NCBI GenBank assembly: GCA_030435675.1
Contig: CM059624.1
Coordinates: 7,650,769-7,714,768, forward strand
Direction of reading: 5' to 3'
Source: Steinernema hermaphroditum
Lineage: Eukaryota > Nematoda > Chromadorea > Rhabditida > Steinernematidae
DNA length: 64,000 nucleotides
The position numbers and the translations under genes were made by a program. This document shows positions 24,868 to 36,554 of this stretch, piece after piece (position 1 is the stretch's first letter; every line of letters begins with the position of its first letter). The notes under the pieces are model-generated. The model was not told the origin of the DNA. It saw only the letters and a list, made by a program, of their open reading frames with translations, and made no database searches.

Positions 24868-24910
24868 CCTCTATAAAGGCGCCCTTCGCGGCGCCGACCT
24901 AACGGGAGCC
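24868..24910 (+). promoter_or_regulatory. Candidate TATA promoter
   Basis: CTATAAAGGCGCC at about 24870 resembles a strong TATA box with GC-rich flanks. No coding sequence was recognised directly downstream, so it could start a non-coding transcript or be chance. Confidence 0.3.
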
Positions 24911-27900
24911 GAGGGTCTCGACTGGTTCCCAGTAGAGGCCGTGAATCACGCTACAAATATCTTGTGTTTTCGGCTTCTGCGTCCCTTCCGTGTCGGTCCC
25001 CACTTCCTTCTCCAGACAAACACGTTCCCGACTCTCAAAAAACAGCGCCACTTCCTCCTTCTTTAGACGATTCCCTGAATTGCTCCCTCGGAGTATAGCT
25101 GAGTCAGCGATCCCAAGGAGACTGTGTTGTTGTCTTCTGCCGCCGTCTTCGATTTCGAAAACAACAAACAATCGTCTTTCGAATACCGGGAACACAGTGG
25201 ATTGCGTCGCCCCCTCGACGTGCTTCGAGGCACCGGCAGACGGCCTTATCAGGACCCACTCACCCCACTTCCGCGGAAGAAGTCACCCTACCTGCAGACC
25301 CGGGAGGCGCCCCTCAACGTCTCCGCGTCATCGGACGATGACACTTCGGCATCGGAGGTGATTGGCACGGCGACTCGGCTGTCAACAACAGCGTCGGGGA
25401 ACTTTGCCCCGACGGACGACCCCACTAAACTCCAATCGGCGTCAGTCACGCGCCCCGGGCTATTTCGGGCGCCCACTTCGCTCTATTTTCGGAGCGAAGG
25501 CCAGGCGCATTCCTGGCGTGGTTCGCTGTCTTGGGGCCACGGCGCCCGATTGATAAGAGAGCACCCCCACAAGGGTCCCAAAAGTTGTTTATATGGTCGC
25601 CGTTTAGTGCATATCAGCCAAAGTGCACGCGTCCCCAGAGGTGAAGCGGCTCCGGCTGGCGACGCAAAGGTCGACAGATTCGTCCTTCGCCGCGAAAACA
25701 CGAAGGCGCCCTCTGTGATGTAATTCTCTGCAAGTTTTTCGACTTTTTCGACGGCGGCTGTCGAGGGCGCCGCGGAAAACACCTCCGCGACGTGCACGCC
25801 GAAAGGCGCTCTTGTGAAATAACACAAAAAGAAGGCGACCTTTTCCTCTGCACACAAAATAGAACAAAGCGGGGAACGTGTTTGGACGCACTTTTTGAGA
25901 CGATTCCACAGAAAAGTGCCGAGGAATTATACTTTCCTTATTAGATGTCCTATCGCAAAACAGCGCCATAAACAGGATTCGTCTCGCCACAGCCTCCGAG
26001 GACATCGTTCCGAGTTGCTTCGTGGAATCGAGGCAAAACAAAAGCACAATCAGCGAACAGCCTGTTTTCGAGTCGTGTCCAGCTCCCGCCACTCTGTCAC
26101 AAAGCCCCAAAGTGCGCAATTGTGCCGACGTCGGCCCGACGTCGCGCAGGAGTGCGGGACACGGACAGAAGCCTCGTCGAGACACGTTTGCCGTCTTCCT
26201 CTGCCCTCTAAGGGCGTCTTTTTCGAAATTTCTCCTCTTCGTCCCCTCTTGAGGCGAATCTTCGTCGAGCAACGGCTCGGCGACCTTCTCCACCCCGCTA
26301 AACCCCCTCGAAAACAGCCCGTTTAGGCGGATTCCGACGACTTTGACCGCTGCCCTACATCCGATTACAGATCGCTTCTTCCGGGGCGGTCTTCGGGAAC
26401 TTGGGACTTCGACCGCGGCGTCACGTGGACCGAAAACAGCCGGATTCTGGGCTGATCGCCTGAAGTTCGCCAGATCAGAAGACTACTCAAACATCTCATG
26501 GTGTTTGTGTCTCCGACTTCCAACGTCATTTCGGTTTTGGCGCTTCAAAGACCACCCCACAGAGATCACCCGGGAGATCACTCTAGTCGTATTCCGATCG
26601 CGCAGAGCGAATTCCGAAAGTAAACAACAACGCGAACTCGCTTCTTCGCCGAAGGGTATCTCCGAGTAGAGGCGCCTCGGGGAAGGCACCCACCCCCGCC
26701 GCGGAAACGCATTCCTAAAATCGTCTCTGAACGCACAGCTGACTCAGAGGACCCCTCCCGGCAGTCCTCGAACCCCTAATTTACTCCCCCGGCGCTGAAT
26801 CATGCCTGCACCTCCGAGAACGCTGAATCACCGTCTCGGAAGATCACTGTGAAGCCTCCGAAACCCCTATGCGTGCACGTGAGCGCCCCGTGGCGCTCTT
26901 CTGCCCCATCTGACAGGTTTCGGACTACAGTCGCAGTCTGTCGCTGTGTGTGGCCGAGTGGCTAGCGGTAAACAAGCGTCTGGGAGCGGACTAATCCGAT
27001 CAAATTGTTTGTGGGATTGACAGGGCAGCCAGACGGCTACTCGTCCCCTCCGACGCGAAGGATCCGAGGGAAGTGGCGGTAAACAGCCAGAGGAAGTCGT
27101 AGCTCTCCACTGGATTCGAGGAACTCATTAGGCGCTGATTCATTTCCGCCTCGACTCCGTCCATGGGGGGTCAGAAGCCCGTAATCCGCGGCAGGGACTC
27201 TATTTTCGCCCTCCGAGGGTCGATAGTTGCACTCGAAGTGCCGTCGAATTACTCGGCGGGGGAGCCTTCGAGGGTACAAGGTCCAGGACATCCCGAGTTC
27301 GCCCGAGGCGCGCATGGCTAAACAGCGCGGGAGTCCTCGAATTCGACGCTTTCGGAGAATCGTCTGTTTTCCCCTTATCCCCCTAAGCAGAAGTGAGTCG
27401 GAATGCCGAGCGCCAGGGTGGTGGGGGTGGCAAGGCACCGGATTCGGATGTTGTGGCCACGCGGATAATCTCGCCTCTAATCTTCGTCGTTTCCTTCGGC
27501 GTTTACAAACAGCGCCGCCGATCGCCCGCTCCCATATACTGTAGCGCTTTTGCAAATGTCTCTTTTTTCGTCTAGACGTCTGCAGGCCCCAGACGTCATT
27601 TGCATAGACGGGACGCGAATCCCCAGACGTCTTTTTATCGTTTGCGACGGAGACTTCCCCGTCCCGAGGCGGCTGCCGGCGGTGGAAACGAGGAATTTGT
27701 GACGGACAAGGGTGTTTACACTCCGGAGCAGACGTTCCAAACAGACTTTCGAAGTCTTTTTACACTCGCCTTCGCCTCGGCGTCGCCACTTTCGCGCGTT
27801 TGCTGTTTTCCTTCATGGTTCAGCTGAACCGAACTCCCGCTTGACCCGTTTCGGTGGTCGAAATGACGAAAAACAAAAGCAGAAGAGCTGTTTTGTCGTC

Positions 27901-28907
27901 CGAGGCCCTCCGGCTCCCTTCGGCCTCCGGCTCCCTTCGGCCACGCCCTAAGGACGCCAGAGGGTCCACGCGGGCGGCACGTGGCCGCCCTCAAGGGGCA
28001 AAGTTCCGAGAAACGGCGAGGCCGTTCCGCGCACCCAAACAAACACATCCGCGCAGCTACAAACATGTTTGTTTCGGGTTCACTGCGACCTCACCTCGTG
28101 AACTCTTCGGCGACCTTCATCACCTCTGGCCCTTCTTCTGACTCCTGAATCAGAAGAGGTTGGCTGATTTCGAAAGCAGTTCGCTGTTTACAATCGAGCG
28201 ATCGGCCGATCGTTCCCGATTCCCGAACGCTCCGGGACGCTGATTCGGAGCCTCCGCCTTCGATCTCTTAGAGGACTTCGCCCAGATGGAATGCCCCGCG
28301 GCGCCCACCCTCGCCATCGAGGATTAACCGACGGCCTTCGGCCTCTAGGTGCCGTTTCCTCCCGAAGCACAAAAGGGCCTTTGTCCCCTCAGAAGACTCG
28401 ATTACGTCGCCGGCCTCGACGTCGACGATGACGTTCGGCACTCTGGGAACAAGAGGCGAACGCCAATTAGGGGCCGCGTAAGCCGTGCGTGTCGAGTTCC
28501 TCGCGTGTAAGTTCCTTGTTACCCACGGAAAAGCACCGTTCTTCCCCTAATGTGCCGCTTGGCCCGGGTTCTGGAGACGTTCCCAGACGGTGACCCGCGG
28601 AACCGTTACTCGTTTATAGCGCATGAGGTCAGCACCGGCGGGCACGGAGGGGCGCGGGAACGCCATGGAGCTTCCTCGCGAAGGTCAACATGCGGCTGGC
28701 GGTACCCGGTGCCTCAGCTGACCCTTCCTCGCAGCGAGCACCCGTGGCACGACGGGGATTGCACAATGTTGGCACGAAGACGGTCCGAGGCGGTGCTCGT
28801 CGCTCATTTTGGCGCACTTTGGGACGTCGCCGCGGAGATCTCCGTTCGGAACACGTGCCCTTTGGAGACAGTGCACGTGCCCGTGCAGACGGGGAGGAGT
28901 CCGCGGC

Positions 28908-28942
28908 CAGGCCACGCCCCCTCCGCCACTCGCATATAAGCG
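28908..28942 (+). promoter_or_regulatory. Candidate core promoter of the gene at 29033
   Basis: CCACGCCCCCTC (GC/KLF-type box) at about 28911 is followed by CATATAAG at about 28932. Transcription would start near 28960, about 70 nt before the ATG at 29033. Confidence 0.45.
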
Positions 28943-29032
28943 ACTCGCCCCTCGGTGGCGCGTTTCTTCGACGTCGGAGCCCCTCGGAGGCGGCGGCCGG
29001 GAGCTTCGGGCGCGAAGCCCCTCCCCTCCGCG

Positions 29033-30130
29033 ATGTTTTGTTGCTACGGGTGCGCAGAAGATCGGAAAGATGCCGCCAGACGACCTTTGATCGAAGCGGA
29101 GGGCGCCGCCGCCTCCCAGCGGTGCCATCCGGCGCCTCTCTCGCGCCCCTCACTATGCGTGCGCACGTCACACGACCTCCACAGCCCATACGGTCGCCGG
29201 TGGTAAACAATTCCCCGAATTCTCCCGCTCAATCGCCTTTCGTGTGCTTCTCTCGCGCGCCATCAGCTGATTAGGTCCTGGTCTCTTCTCGGAATCTTTG
29301 ACCTCGAAGCCGCCTCGTCTAGACGTGTGCCAATCGATGGCGATTAGCCGCTGTTTTTATTTTTGTTGTCGTGGCGCCTCGGACTCCCCTAACGCGCCTC
29401 CTCTCGTTGCAGAACCATTAATACGAAACTGTCGCAAGACTCGCTATCAGGAGGAATGTTCGCCCCCGCCACCGCCATGCCCATCTACACAACGTGCACC
29501 GCCGGAATCTCGGCAACGCGCCCCACGTGCCACTTCGAATTCGGCCGCGAGGAGGAGTTCGGCTCCGGCATCGAGGTCGGCTGCCTCGAGGACTCGTTCG
29601 CCACGTTCGAGATCAAGCCGAAGTTTTCGAACGCCTCACTGAGCCGCAGCAAGATCAAGCGCACCGTCTCCTCGCTCTCCGGCCACGAGTGCACCCACTC
29701 GAAGCAGCAGGAGAACTCCGTCTGTATTGTCGAGGCGCGTCAGGTTGGTCCCCGGCGGAGTCCGGCAGTCCTAATCGTCTGTCTTCAGATCGAGATCGAC
29801 TTCGCCTCGCTGACCGCCTCCGAGTTCTTCGTGCAGATCGAGGCGCCAAACGGAGAGAGCTCCGGTCTCCTCGACTTCTGCGGCTACGGCAAGACGATGA
29901 ACTTCTCGCCAAAGAAGGAGGGCTGCGGCCACGGCATCTGGACCTTCAAGATCCTCCAGGGCCCGAAGCTCACCCTCGTCCACGAGGAGACCATGTACCT
30001 CGACGGCGTCGGATCGCTCTTCTTCACCGTCGGCGACGACCTCCGCGCCCGTCTCACCTCCCAGGAGTTCCTCCGCCTCCCGAGCGCCTCGCGTTGCTGC
30101 GGACGCCAGCGCCAGATCCTCGAGAACTGA
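29033..30130 (+). CDS. Unrecognised protein with Cys-rich N-terminus
   Basis: Exons 29033-29199, 29413-29743 and 29789-30130 join in frame to 279 aa. The frame is open upstream of the internal ATG at 29456, from the acceptor at 29412, which supports the longer form; a 224-codon frame from 29456 less the intron is the alternative. The N-terminus MFCCYGCAEDRKD could be palmitoylated. The middle has a CHFEFGREEEFGSGIEVGC segment, and the C-terminal half is a beta-rich stretch with FFVQIEAPNGES, DFCGYGKTMNF and CGHGIWTFKIL. Codons are almost all C/G-ending, as in highly expressed genes. I do not recognise the family. A poly(A) signal lies at about 30468. The first intron has a weak donor (gtggta). 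Confidence 0.6.
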
Positions 30131-31134
30131 ACGCCACGTCGTCTTCGGATTCCCGGCCCCTATTTATTCGCCTCTCCCCTCTGATCTCATCGCCTCCCCA
30201 CCGAGAATCCCTCCAGAATCCCCCTTCGCGGGACTCCCTCCGTTGTGAGTGCCACTACTGTACATACCCTCCCCACCACTGCTCACAACCTCATCGAATC
30301 TCACGAAGTTCTCTACTTTTACGTCCACTATGGGTTCCTCCACACGTTCTCCCCCGACTCTTCTCTCCGTCTTGCTCAAACCGCAAAGGTTCATGCATCC
30401 TTCCACCCCGAACACTTTCGACTCTCCCAGTGACTTCAATGCATCATCTATTTGGAAAACCGAAACAATAAAAACTGATTAAATAAGCGACCGCTTCTTA
30501 CAACACACGGAGCCAAAAATAGTCCTCGATCCTTGTAAGCTCTAAAAATAGGAAACCAGCTGACCCGGGACGCATGGCACCAGGGAGAACTTTCGCGAAA
30601 ACACCGGAATCTCTCTCGGCGACAGATATTTGTAAACAACAGAACGAAGAGCGCAGAGTGTTGTGAAATTCTACTTTGAAAGAAAGGCACCGAAGACCTA
30701 GAGGATCGCGAAATCCGTTTGAAACAGCTGTGTACACTAGCTGCACTAAGCGGGCACTTGCAGTGACCCTCGTGGTAAACAGAGGATCCGAAGTCCTTTC
30801 TGTTGACGAAAAACCAAAAGACTCCGCGAAGTCCACTTCTCTGTCACGCAAACTCTTGTTTTCTCTCTCTAAGTGGACAGTTCGTGGGAAAAAGAGGACT
30901 CACAGAGAATATTCCAGTGCAGGCTTTCTCGAAAATAGCGAATTATCCGAGGCCTTTAGCGTCAGAATTTATGGCGAACGGGGAAACATGCCTCATAACT
31001 ACGTAAAAGAACGGAATACACAAATGGGATAAATTGAGCGTGGAGAAGGCTCCAGTGGCACTCGAAGGGACTAGCTCAAACAGAAAAGTGTTCATTACTC
31101 ACAGAACGGTAGCACAGCTGCAAGGATAGAATCG
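30131..31134. other. 3' UTR and convergent intergenic region
   Basis: The first 350 bp are the pyrimidine-rich 3' UTR of the upstream gene, ending near AATAAA at about 30468. The rest is AT-richer and holds two forkhead sites but no recognisable gene. Confidence 0.5.
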
Positions 31135-31675
31135 CTACTTCTCATTGGTGACGAGGTGCTCGACTTCTGAGCAGCTCGAGGCGGTCTTCTCGCGTCTAGA
31201 GAGTCGCCGTAGTGAGTTCTAAAAGATTCGACTTAGATTCCATAGAACTCTTCCGAGGACTCACCCGGATGGACGTCTCGGCGATGTCATCGTGGCCCTT
31301 CTTGGGACATCTCGGGCCCCGACAGTCCAAGTAACAGACGACAGCGGCGACGCCACCAAGGAGCAGGGCGAAACCCCCGGCACCGATCAGCACCCACACA
31401 GAGATCTCGTGGGCCCCCGCACTAGGCACTCTTTTCGGTTCCGGAGAGGTCGAAACGTTGGAGGCGGCTTTGGACAAGGTCGCGTTGTTCTCCGGTGGCG
31501 CAATCGAGGCTTCGGAAGTGGTGACGTTGTTCTCCAGTGGCGCAATCGGGGCTTTGAATGCGGTGACGTTCGGGGAGGCCTCGGATCGGGCGTCAATCGC
31601 CGTGGGTGGCGGCGAAGACGTCAAGGCGGCAGTCGACGAGAGGAGAATCGCGACGATAAACGCGGAAGGCGACAT
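31135..31675 (-). CDS. Single-pass type I membrane protein, Thr/Ser-rich
   Basis: Exons 31265-31675 and 31135-31218 give 164 aa; the donor is a strong CGG|gtgagt. If the intron is retained, the protein ends at 31196 with 159 aa. Residues 1-18 (MSPSAFIVAILLSSTAAL) form a signal peptide. The ectodomain is Ser/Thr/Asn-rich with three degenerate repeats around APIAPLENNVTTSEAS and likely N- and O-glycosylated. One membrane segment follows (VWVLIGAGGFALLLGGVAAV), then a basic tail with Ser/Arg motifs. No family is recognised. Upstream it carries the repeat shared with 20.8 kb. Confidence 0.6.
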
Positions 31676-31826
31676 TCGGGATCTCAGGAATCGACCGTCC
31701 GATGGCTTTCTTCGAAAGCAAATGACCACCGGGGGAGAGTGCAGAAGTTCTCGGTGTCTGCAGCGTTTAGAAGTGTCAGCAACATCCGAATCCTTTCGGT
31801 TAAAGATCTCCAGCGTCATCAGCTCT
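31665..31826 (-). repeat. Second copy of the 20.8-kb dispersed repeat
   Basis: It matches 20832-20980 on the opposite strand. It overlaps the 5' leader and start codon of the single-pass membrane protein, so the other copy may be a stray duplicate of this promoter region. Confidence 0.65.
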
Positions 31827-32097
31827 TTTCGTGGCTATTGTTCAGAATGGAGTTGTGAACAGAAGGACTCCAACCGCGGTCATTCGTGGAGAAACCGACC
31901 GTGGAACGGGATATTCGGCACTAGATCTCAAACTGTTCAGATGAGGATCACTATAAATATCATCCACGCATTTCAATTTCCATTTTAAACGAGCCTACAA
32001 AATTCCTTTCTAATGTGGATTATGCGGATCTTTTTTTTTAACGAAAGAAACCATTTTGGAGAAATAAATGATCGGTTCACAAACAGTTTTCCGCCAC
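31676..32097. other. Intergenic region upstream of the membrane protein
   Basis: The part next to 31675 carries the second copy of the dispersed repeat (to 31826). The remainder is AT-rich with a T run near 32032. No gene is seen. Confidence 0.5.
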
Positions 32098-32919
32098 TCA
32101 ATGACGGTGTTTTGAAGCGTGCATCAGCTGGCATTTCTTCTCGCGCCAAAACGGCTCCGCGCGGTAGTCGGGGATCATCGTGAAGGTATCCGTGGCCGTG
32201 GAGGAAGCAGACGCAGACGGGAGTCTGTATCCGAGATGCTCAGCGAGAATCTAAAAGGTGCACATTCAGGCGAAAGATCAGATCGACGGTGCCCACCGAG
32301 GCGCTATTGTTGGTGTCCGACGAGCGGTAGAGGGACTCCTGACGCTCCGACTCGCCTCCGCCTTCCTCCATCCGCGAGCACTGAAAAGACGACTCAACTA
32401 TGGACTGCGTAAATGAGCATTTACGAGAGTACGGTAGGTGTCCTTTGAAGGAGCTCCGTTCGACGTCGGAAACGCGTAATTCTGCTGAAAAGGATCGATT
32501 TGACAGCGAAAGAAGAAACAACCCACGTTTCTGCGCGCCTCGAAATCGCTGAGGCCAACGACGAAGCGCGAGTCGTCTCCGGAAGTAGTCGTAGAAGACG
32601 TCTTCGCAGAAGCTCTTTGCACCATGGATTCATCGAAGGACGTGGTTGAGAGACGGCTGGTGTCCGAAATGTGACGGATCAGGGCGCTCTCCGCGGCTTC
32701 ACTGCCTCGGACGGTCTTCTCCACTTCTCCTGGACGTTCCCAGTAATGCTTCGTCGCGTTTCGCTGCGCAACCTGAAAGGATACTGTAAATGATTGGGAA
32801 AGACTTGATGGTGATACCGCGTTGGATCCGTCGATGAGCTGGTCCATGAGGTCGTCGAAGAGAAGGCACGCATTGGAGAGAATGCGCGGTGCCACCGAGG
32901 CGCCGTTCGAGGCCGACAT
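32098..32919 (-). CDS. Unrecognised Ser/Thr-rich protein
   Basis: Five exons (32818-32919, 32527-32772, 32425-32484, 32297-32380, 32098-32250) join in one frame to 214 aa. The introns are standard GT-AG. The start is MSASNGASVAP, followed by a short hydrophobic helix (LLFDDLMDQLID). The middle is Ser/Thr-rich with SGDDSRFVVGLSDFEARR, and the tail has basic and aromatic residues (IPDYRAEPFWREKK). No membrane segment or known domain is seen. The consistent exon chain is the main evidence that this is a gene. Confidence 0.55.
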
Positions 32920-33211
32920 TCCGACTGTTTCTTGCGAGGACAAACCACAAGTGCAGGTGAAGGAAAGTGAAAAGTCTGGTCTCTCCCTGTCGAGACTGTC
33001 TAGATCCAGAAGGACGTTGTCTGTTTGAGTGGTTTTCCACAGGGTTTGCAGGTTGTGGTGGTCGTATGCACTGGGAAGTTGTTTCTCAGTCCGCCTAATT
33101 GGATGATGGGGAGTGGGGGACGGCGCGAAAAAAGGACACAAAAGGCCGCACAAATTATTTAGCAAAAAGGGTTTACCCAAAGCCTGTACATGTCAGAACA
33201 CCGGACAAATA

Positions 33212-34393
33212 TAGTCGACGCGGAAAATCTTATGCAAAAATCGGGAATGGTCCCGCAACGAAAATTTTTTGGCGCGAAAAGTGCCTAGCGGTCGATTTTC
33301 AAGGGGATTTCGGAGTTTCGGCAGAGAATCGTGAAAATCTCGTGCAGTTTTACGGTTTCGATGAAAAAAAAACCGTACAACTGTTCTCCAGGCTCTGGCG
33401 AGCATTTTGCGCCCTGGATTGTCGGAATTCGCTGCGTTTCCACAGATCCTATACGTTTTTACGATAACAGTGTTGTTCCACGCGGAGACTGACCTCAATA
33501 TTTATCGTTTTTTCTAGATATTTTACCTTCAAAATGGCAAAATGAACAAGGAAATAACAAGAAAGATCATTAATCGGTTGCATATGAATCCAACTCTTCT
33601 TCCGATGAAGAGCGATAAGCCATACCGGCAAATGAACCTGTATGTAGGTTCAGCAACTCAGTCTCTTTGTTCTGCGCATTTCTATAGAAGCCTCTAATAT
33701 ACGAAGCTGGAATAGATTCACAAGCTTCTCGGGTAAGATTCATCACGGTGGCGATCTTGTCTTGAAGTACGAGATGGTCTCGCACATAGCGCTTCACTCT
33801 AGCGCTTCATAGCGCTTTTAACCCCAGACTTGTTCGATTGGATTTAATTCTGCGTGATAAGGGGGGAATCGAACCGGCTTAACCCCATGCGACGCACACA
33901 TTTCGTCGAAGAATCGTTTGATGAAGTCATGCGCAGAACAAAGAGACTGAGTTGCTGAACCTACATACAGGTTCATTTGCCGGTATGGCTTATCGCTCTT
34001 CATCGGAAGAAGAGTTGGATTCATATGCAACCGATTAATGATCTTTCTTGTTATTTCCTTGTTCATTTTGCTATTTTGAAGGTAAAATATCTAAAAAACG
34101 ATCAATATTGAGGTCAGTCTCCGCGTGGAACAACACTGTTATCGTAAAAACGTATAGGATCTGTGGAAACGCAGCGAATTCCGACAATCCAGGGCGCAAA
34201 ATGCTCGCCAGAGCCTGGAGAACAGTTGTACGGTTTTTTTTTCATCGAAACCGTAAAACTGCACGAGATTTTCACGATTCTCTGCCGAAACTCCGAAATC
34301 CCCTTGTAAATCGACCGCTAGGCACTTTTCGCGCCAAAAATTTTCGTTGCGGGACCATTCCCGATTTTTGCATAAGATTTTCCGCGTCGACTA
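33212..34393. mobile_element. Foldback DDE transposon relic, 1.18 kb
   Basis: The element starts with TAGTCGACGCGGAAAATC and ends with its reverse complement, flanked by TA on each side (33210-33211, 34394-34395). The two arms, 33212-33680 and 33929-34393, are near-perfect inverted copies of about 465 bp. The right arm and the loop together hold part of a transposase on the minus strand, while the left arm is an inverted duplicate. The transposase N- and middle parts are missing, so the element is non-autonomous. Confidence 0.8.
33670..34066 (-). pseudogene. Partial DDE transposase
   Basis: From 34066 downward the frame opens with MNKEITRKIINRLHMNP, then FIKRFFDEMCASHGV and FPPYHAELNPIEQVWG. 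The latter is the C-terminal DDE signature of Tc1/mariner-type transposases (PxLNPIExxW). After a stop it continues in another frame with KRYVRDHLVLQDKIATVM. The second catalytic Asp region is not seen. Confidence 0.7.
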
Positions 34394-34395
34394 TA

Positions 34396-36554
34396 AACCG
34401 AATTTCGCGGATTGGCGGACACTGCAAAGGTCTGCAAAATTTAATTCAAATTGTGGGGAATACGGTACGAACATTTGGGTCTCAGTCTCAGACCGTCGTT
34501 AGAGGGCACAATGACGCTTTTGGCCCATTTCAGTCAGTTGAATGAGGGAGCAAAGGTCAAGCTGGTCGCGCGAGTGAGCTGTCGGGTAAGAGGTGGCGAA
34601 GAAGATCTTCGAGGGGGCGCTGTTCCGAGATGTTCCTTGCGGAGGGTTTGTTCACTCATATGCTGTACTCCGTTTTTCGTGAATTGCATCTTAATTTTAC
34701 CAGTCTCTGGGAAGCTCCGAATTCCGAATGTTCCTCACGGGAACACAAAGGCTGAATGGAGTTGTCCAGTGTTGTTATCGCGCGTTTTGGCCTTCTATAT
34801 TGATTTCAGTTTCAGCTATGCTAAGTGCTTTATAGCCTTGCTACAAGTTTGGAGTTAAGTTTTGAAATCCGGCAAGTTTAGTAGCTGCTTCTTGGTGTGC
34901 TTCGGCGTAACGTTCGCATGATTTTCAGCGCAGATTCCTGATACAGATAGTGTTGTCGGTGGTTGCGTTTGCTATTGTTTCCAGTACTTTTTCCTGAGTC
35001 GTGTTGCTGTTTCAGTAATTTAATGGTGCCAAGACACCTTGAGCACATCCCGTTGAAACAAAGCACTTGACCGAAGCGAGGAAGTTCCAGTTGATCTCGC
35101 GAGCTTTGTTAGTGCTGTCTCATAAGCGATGATTATCTGGACACCATCACAAGCCTCACGACAGAAAATCAGGGAGCGCTCTCAACAGGTTCCAGCGTGA
35201 ACTGCGAACGTGAACTTTGATGAGCGCTCAGAGATCCGAGCGGTGGGAACGCACCACAAGGAGCTAGAGCGAGTGAAGCTCTTTAGTTTGGCATGTAGGC
35301 GAAGTGTTCGTGTTCTGCTGGACATGATTCAACTCGAGAAGGCGTGAAATCCTACAGATCCCCTTAAACACGATATTGATCGTTTGAAGAGGCCGACAAG
35401 GGAGGCGATGTTTTCTTCCTCGTTTCGGATTAAACGCTCGCGAAGTCGGCACTAATGTTTGCTTCTGAAACGCGCCCGAGTCATAAGGGGATTGACTGAC
35501 GTACCCCTTTCGCGCTTGTTTTGAGCGGGATACGGTAGTGACTCAGCCACTTGGTCGTTCAGCCTTATCCAATTTGAATATTGAACTTTATCATCTGTTC
35601 CCTCCACGATTGTTTTGACGCTATAAGTCGCGATGGAATTAAAGGCGTCTGAACGGATTTTAATGACTCTACTCTTTTGTTTTCCACCGCAATCGCCGCT
35701 GACGAGGGAAACAAACGGGCGTTTAGTCCGATTCTCGGAAGCGCCAAGGTGGGAAGGTCTCATTTCGGAGTCCATCCACATCCCGGCCGATTCATTAGAA
35801 TGAAATATTCACCAAGCGCTTCTTGGCGACAGAGATCCGCGGCCTCTGCTCGGGTCGCCTCGGCTCTTCCTCAAAACACCGATTGCGCCCCCGAAGTCGG
35901 AGGCCCTCCGCTTTTTGCCCCGGCGCGTTCCCCCGAAATCGGCCGCCGTCGCCGCATTAGCACTTACTCGCGCGCCCCAGGCGTTCTCGGTGAGGGCCTC
36001 TCGGAATGGCGACGTCATCGGGCGCGCCTTGGCTCCGGCCGGCCACATCGATCGCCTGGGGCGGAGCGAGGCCGCGCGGTGCCGTCGGGCCCAAGGCGCC
36101 CCTCGCGCATATCATCCGAGGGGCAGCTCAGCGACGGCGGCCCTCACTCCGCCACTGACATCCTCGTACGGCAAGTTTTTCCTTTTATTGCTTTTTATAC
36201 GCTCGCGATCTAACCCCGCGCACCTCGTTCCAAGACGTTCTCCTTCCCAGAAGGGCCCTGTCTTCGTCGGGAGCTTTCTCATCTCCTCCGGGGACCCCTC
36301 TTGTATCTCGGCTCCAATTTCGCGTCCCCTCCACCGACGTCACCCATAACCCGCGGCATTATTACCTTTTTCCTCTTTTGCCTCCTGGCGGAAACCGTTT
36401 GTGACGTCGCCGTCCTGCCCCGCCACTCCAAAATATTTACTTTTTTCTCCCCTTCGGCGGATGTCCCGCAACGATTTCGTCTAATTGAATCCGCCTCCCC
36501 CCTGAAACGTCGAAAACAAAGAAGAATGACCCTAATATCCTTTCGCTCCAGAAT
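34396..36554. other. Intergenic region upstream of egl-3
   Basis: No convincing gene. The last kilobase is GC-rich and likely holds the egl-3 promoter. A TTTCGCTCCAG acceptor at 36541-36551 lies 3 nt before the ATG, which suggests trans-splicing. Two TACGGTA copies lie at 34461 and 35531. Confidence 0.5.

Larger units (their letters stand above)
20319..29032. other. Nine-kilobase stretch without a recognisable gene
   Basis: Many open frames exist on both strands, but none shows a family motif, a consistent exon chain or the C/G-ending codon use of nearby genes. The stretch holds most of a cluster of exact forkhead sites (GTAAACA/TGTTTAC), two TATA-type promoter candidates near 24870 and 28933, and a repeat shared with 31.67-31.83 kb. 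It may be the upstream control region of the gene at 29033, or may contain non-coding transcripts. Confidence 0.5.
20800..30781. promoter_or_regulatory. Cluster of forkhead (GTAAACA) sites
   Basis: Exact GTAAACA or TGTTTAC begins at 20800, 22592, 22724, 22794, 23730, 23948, 24622, 24741, 26620, 26968, 27079, 27713, 28185, 29203, 30632 and 30775. That is 16 copies in about 10 kb, where one or two are expected by chance. The sequence is the DAF-16/FOXO consensus and also fits other forkhead factors such as PHA-4. Which gene they serve is not shown; the gene at 29033 sits inside the cluster. Confidence 0.5.

Noticed and set aside
25604..26293. 229-codon minus-strand frame
   Set aside because: No domain, no exon chain and mixed composition; it is likely chance in GC-rich DNA.
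26946..27025. tRNA-like D-arm (TGGCCGAGTGGCTAGCGG)
   Set aside because: No matching anticodon stem, T-loop or acceptor stem could be formed downstream.
29494..30471. Long 325-codon frame overlapping the unrecognised gene
   Set aside because: It is an Arg/Pro-rich shadow of the C/G-ending codons in another frame.
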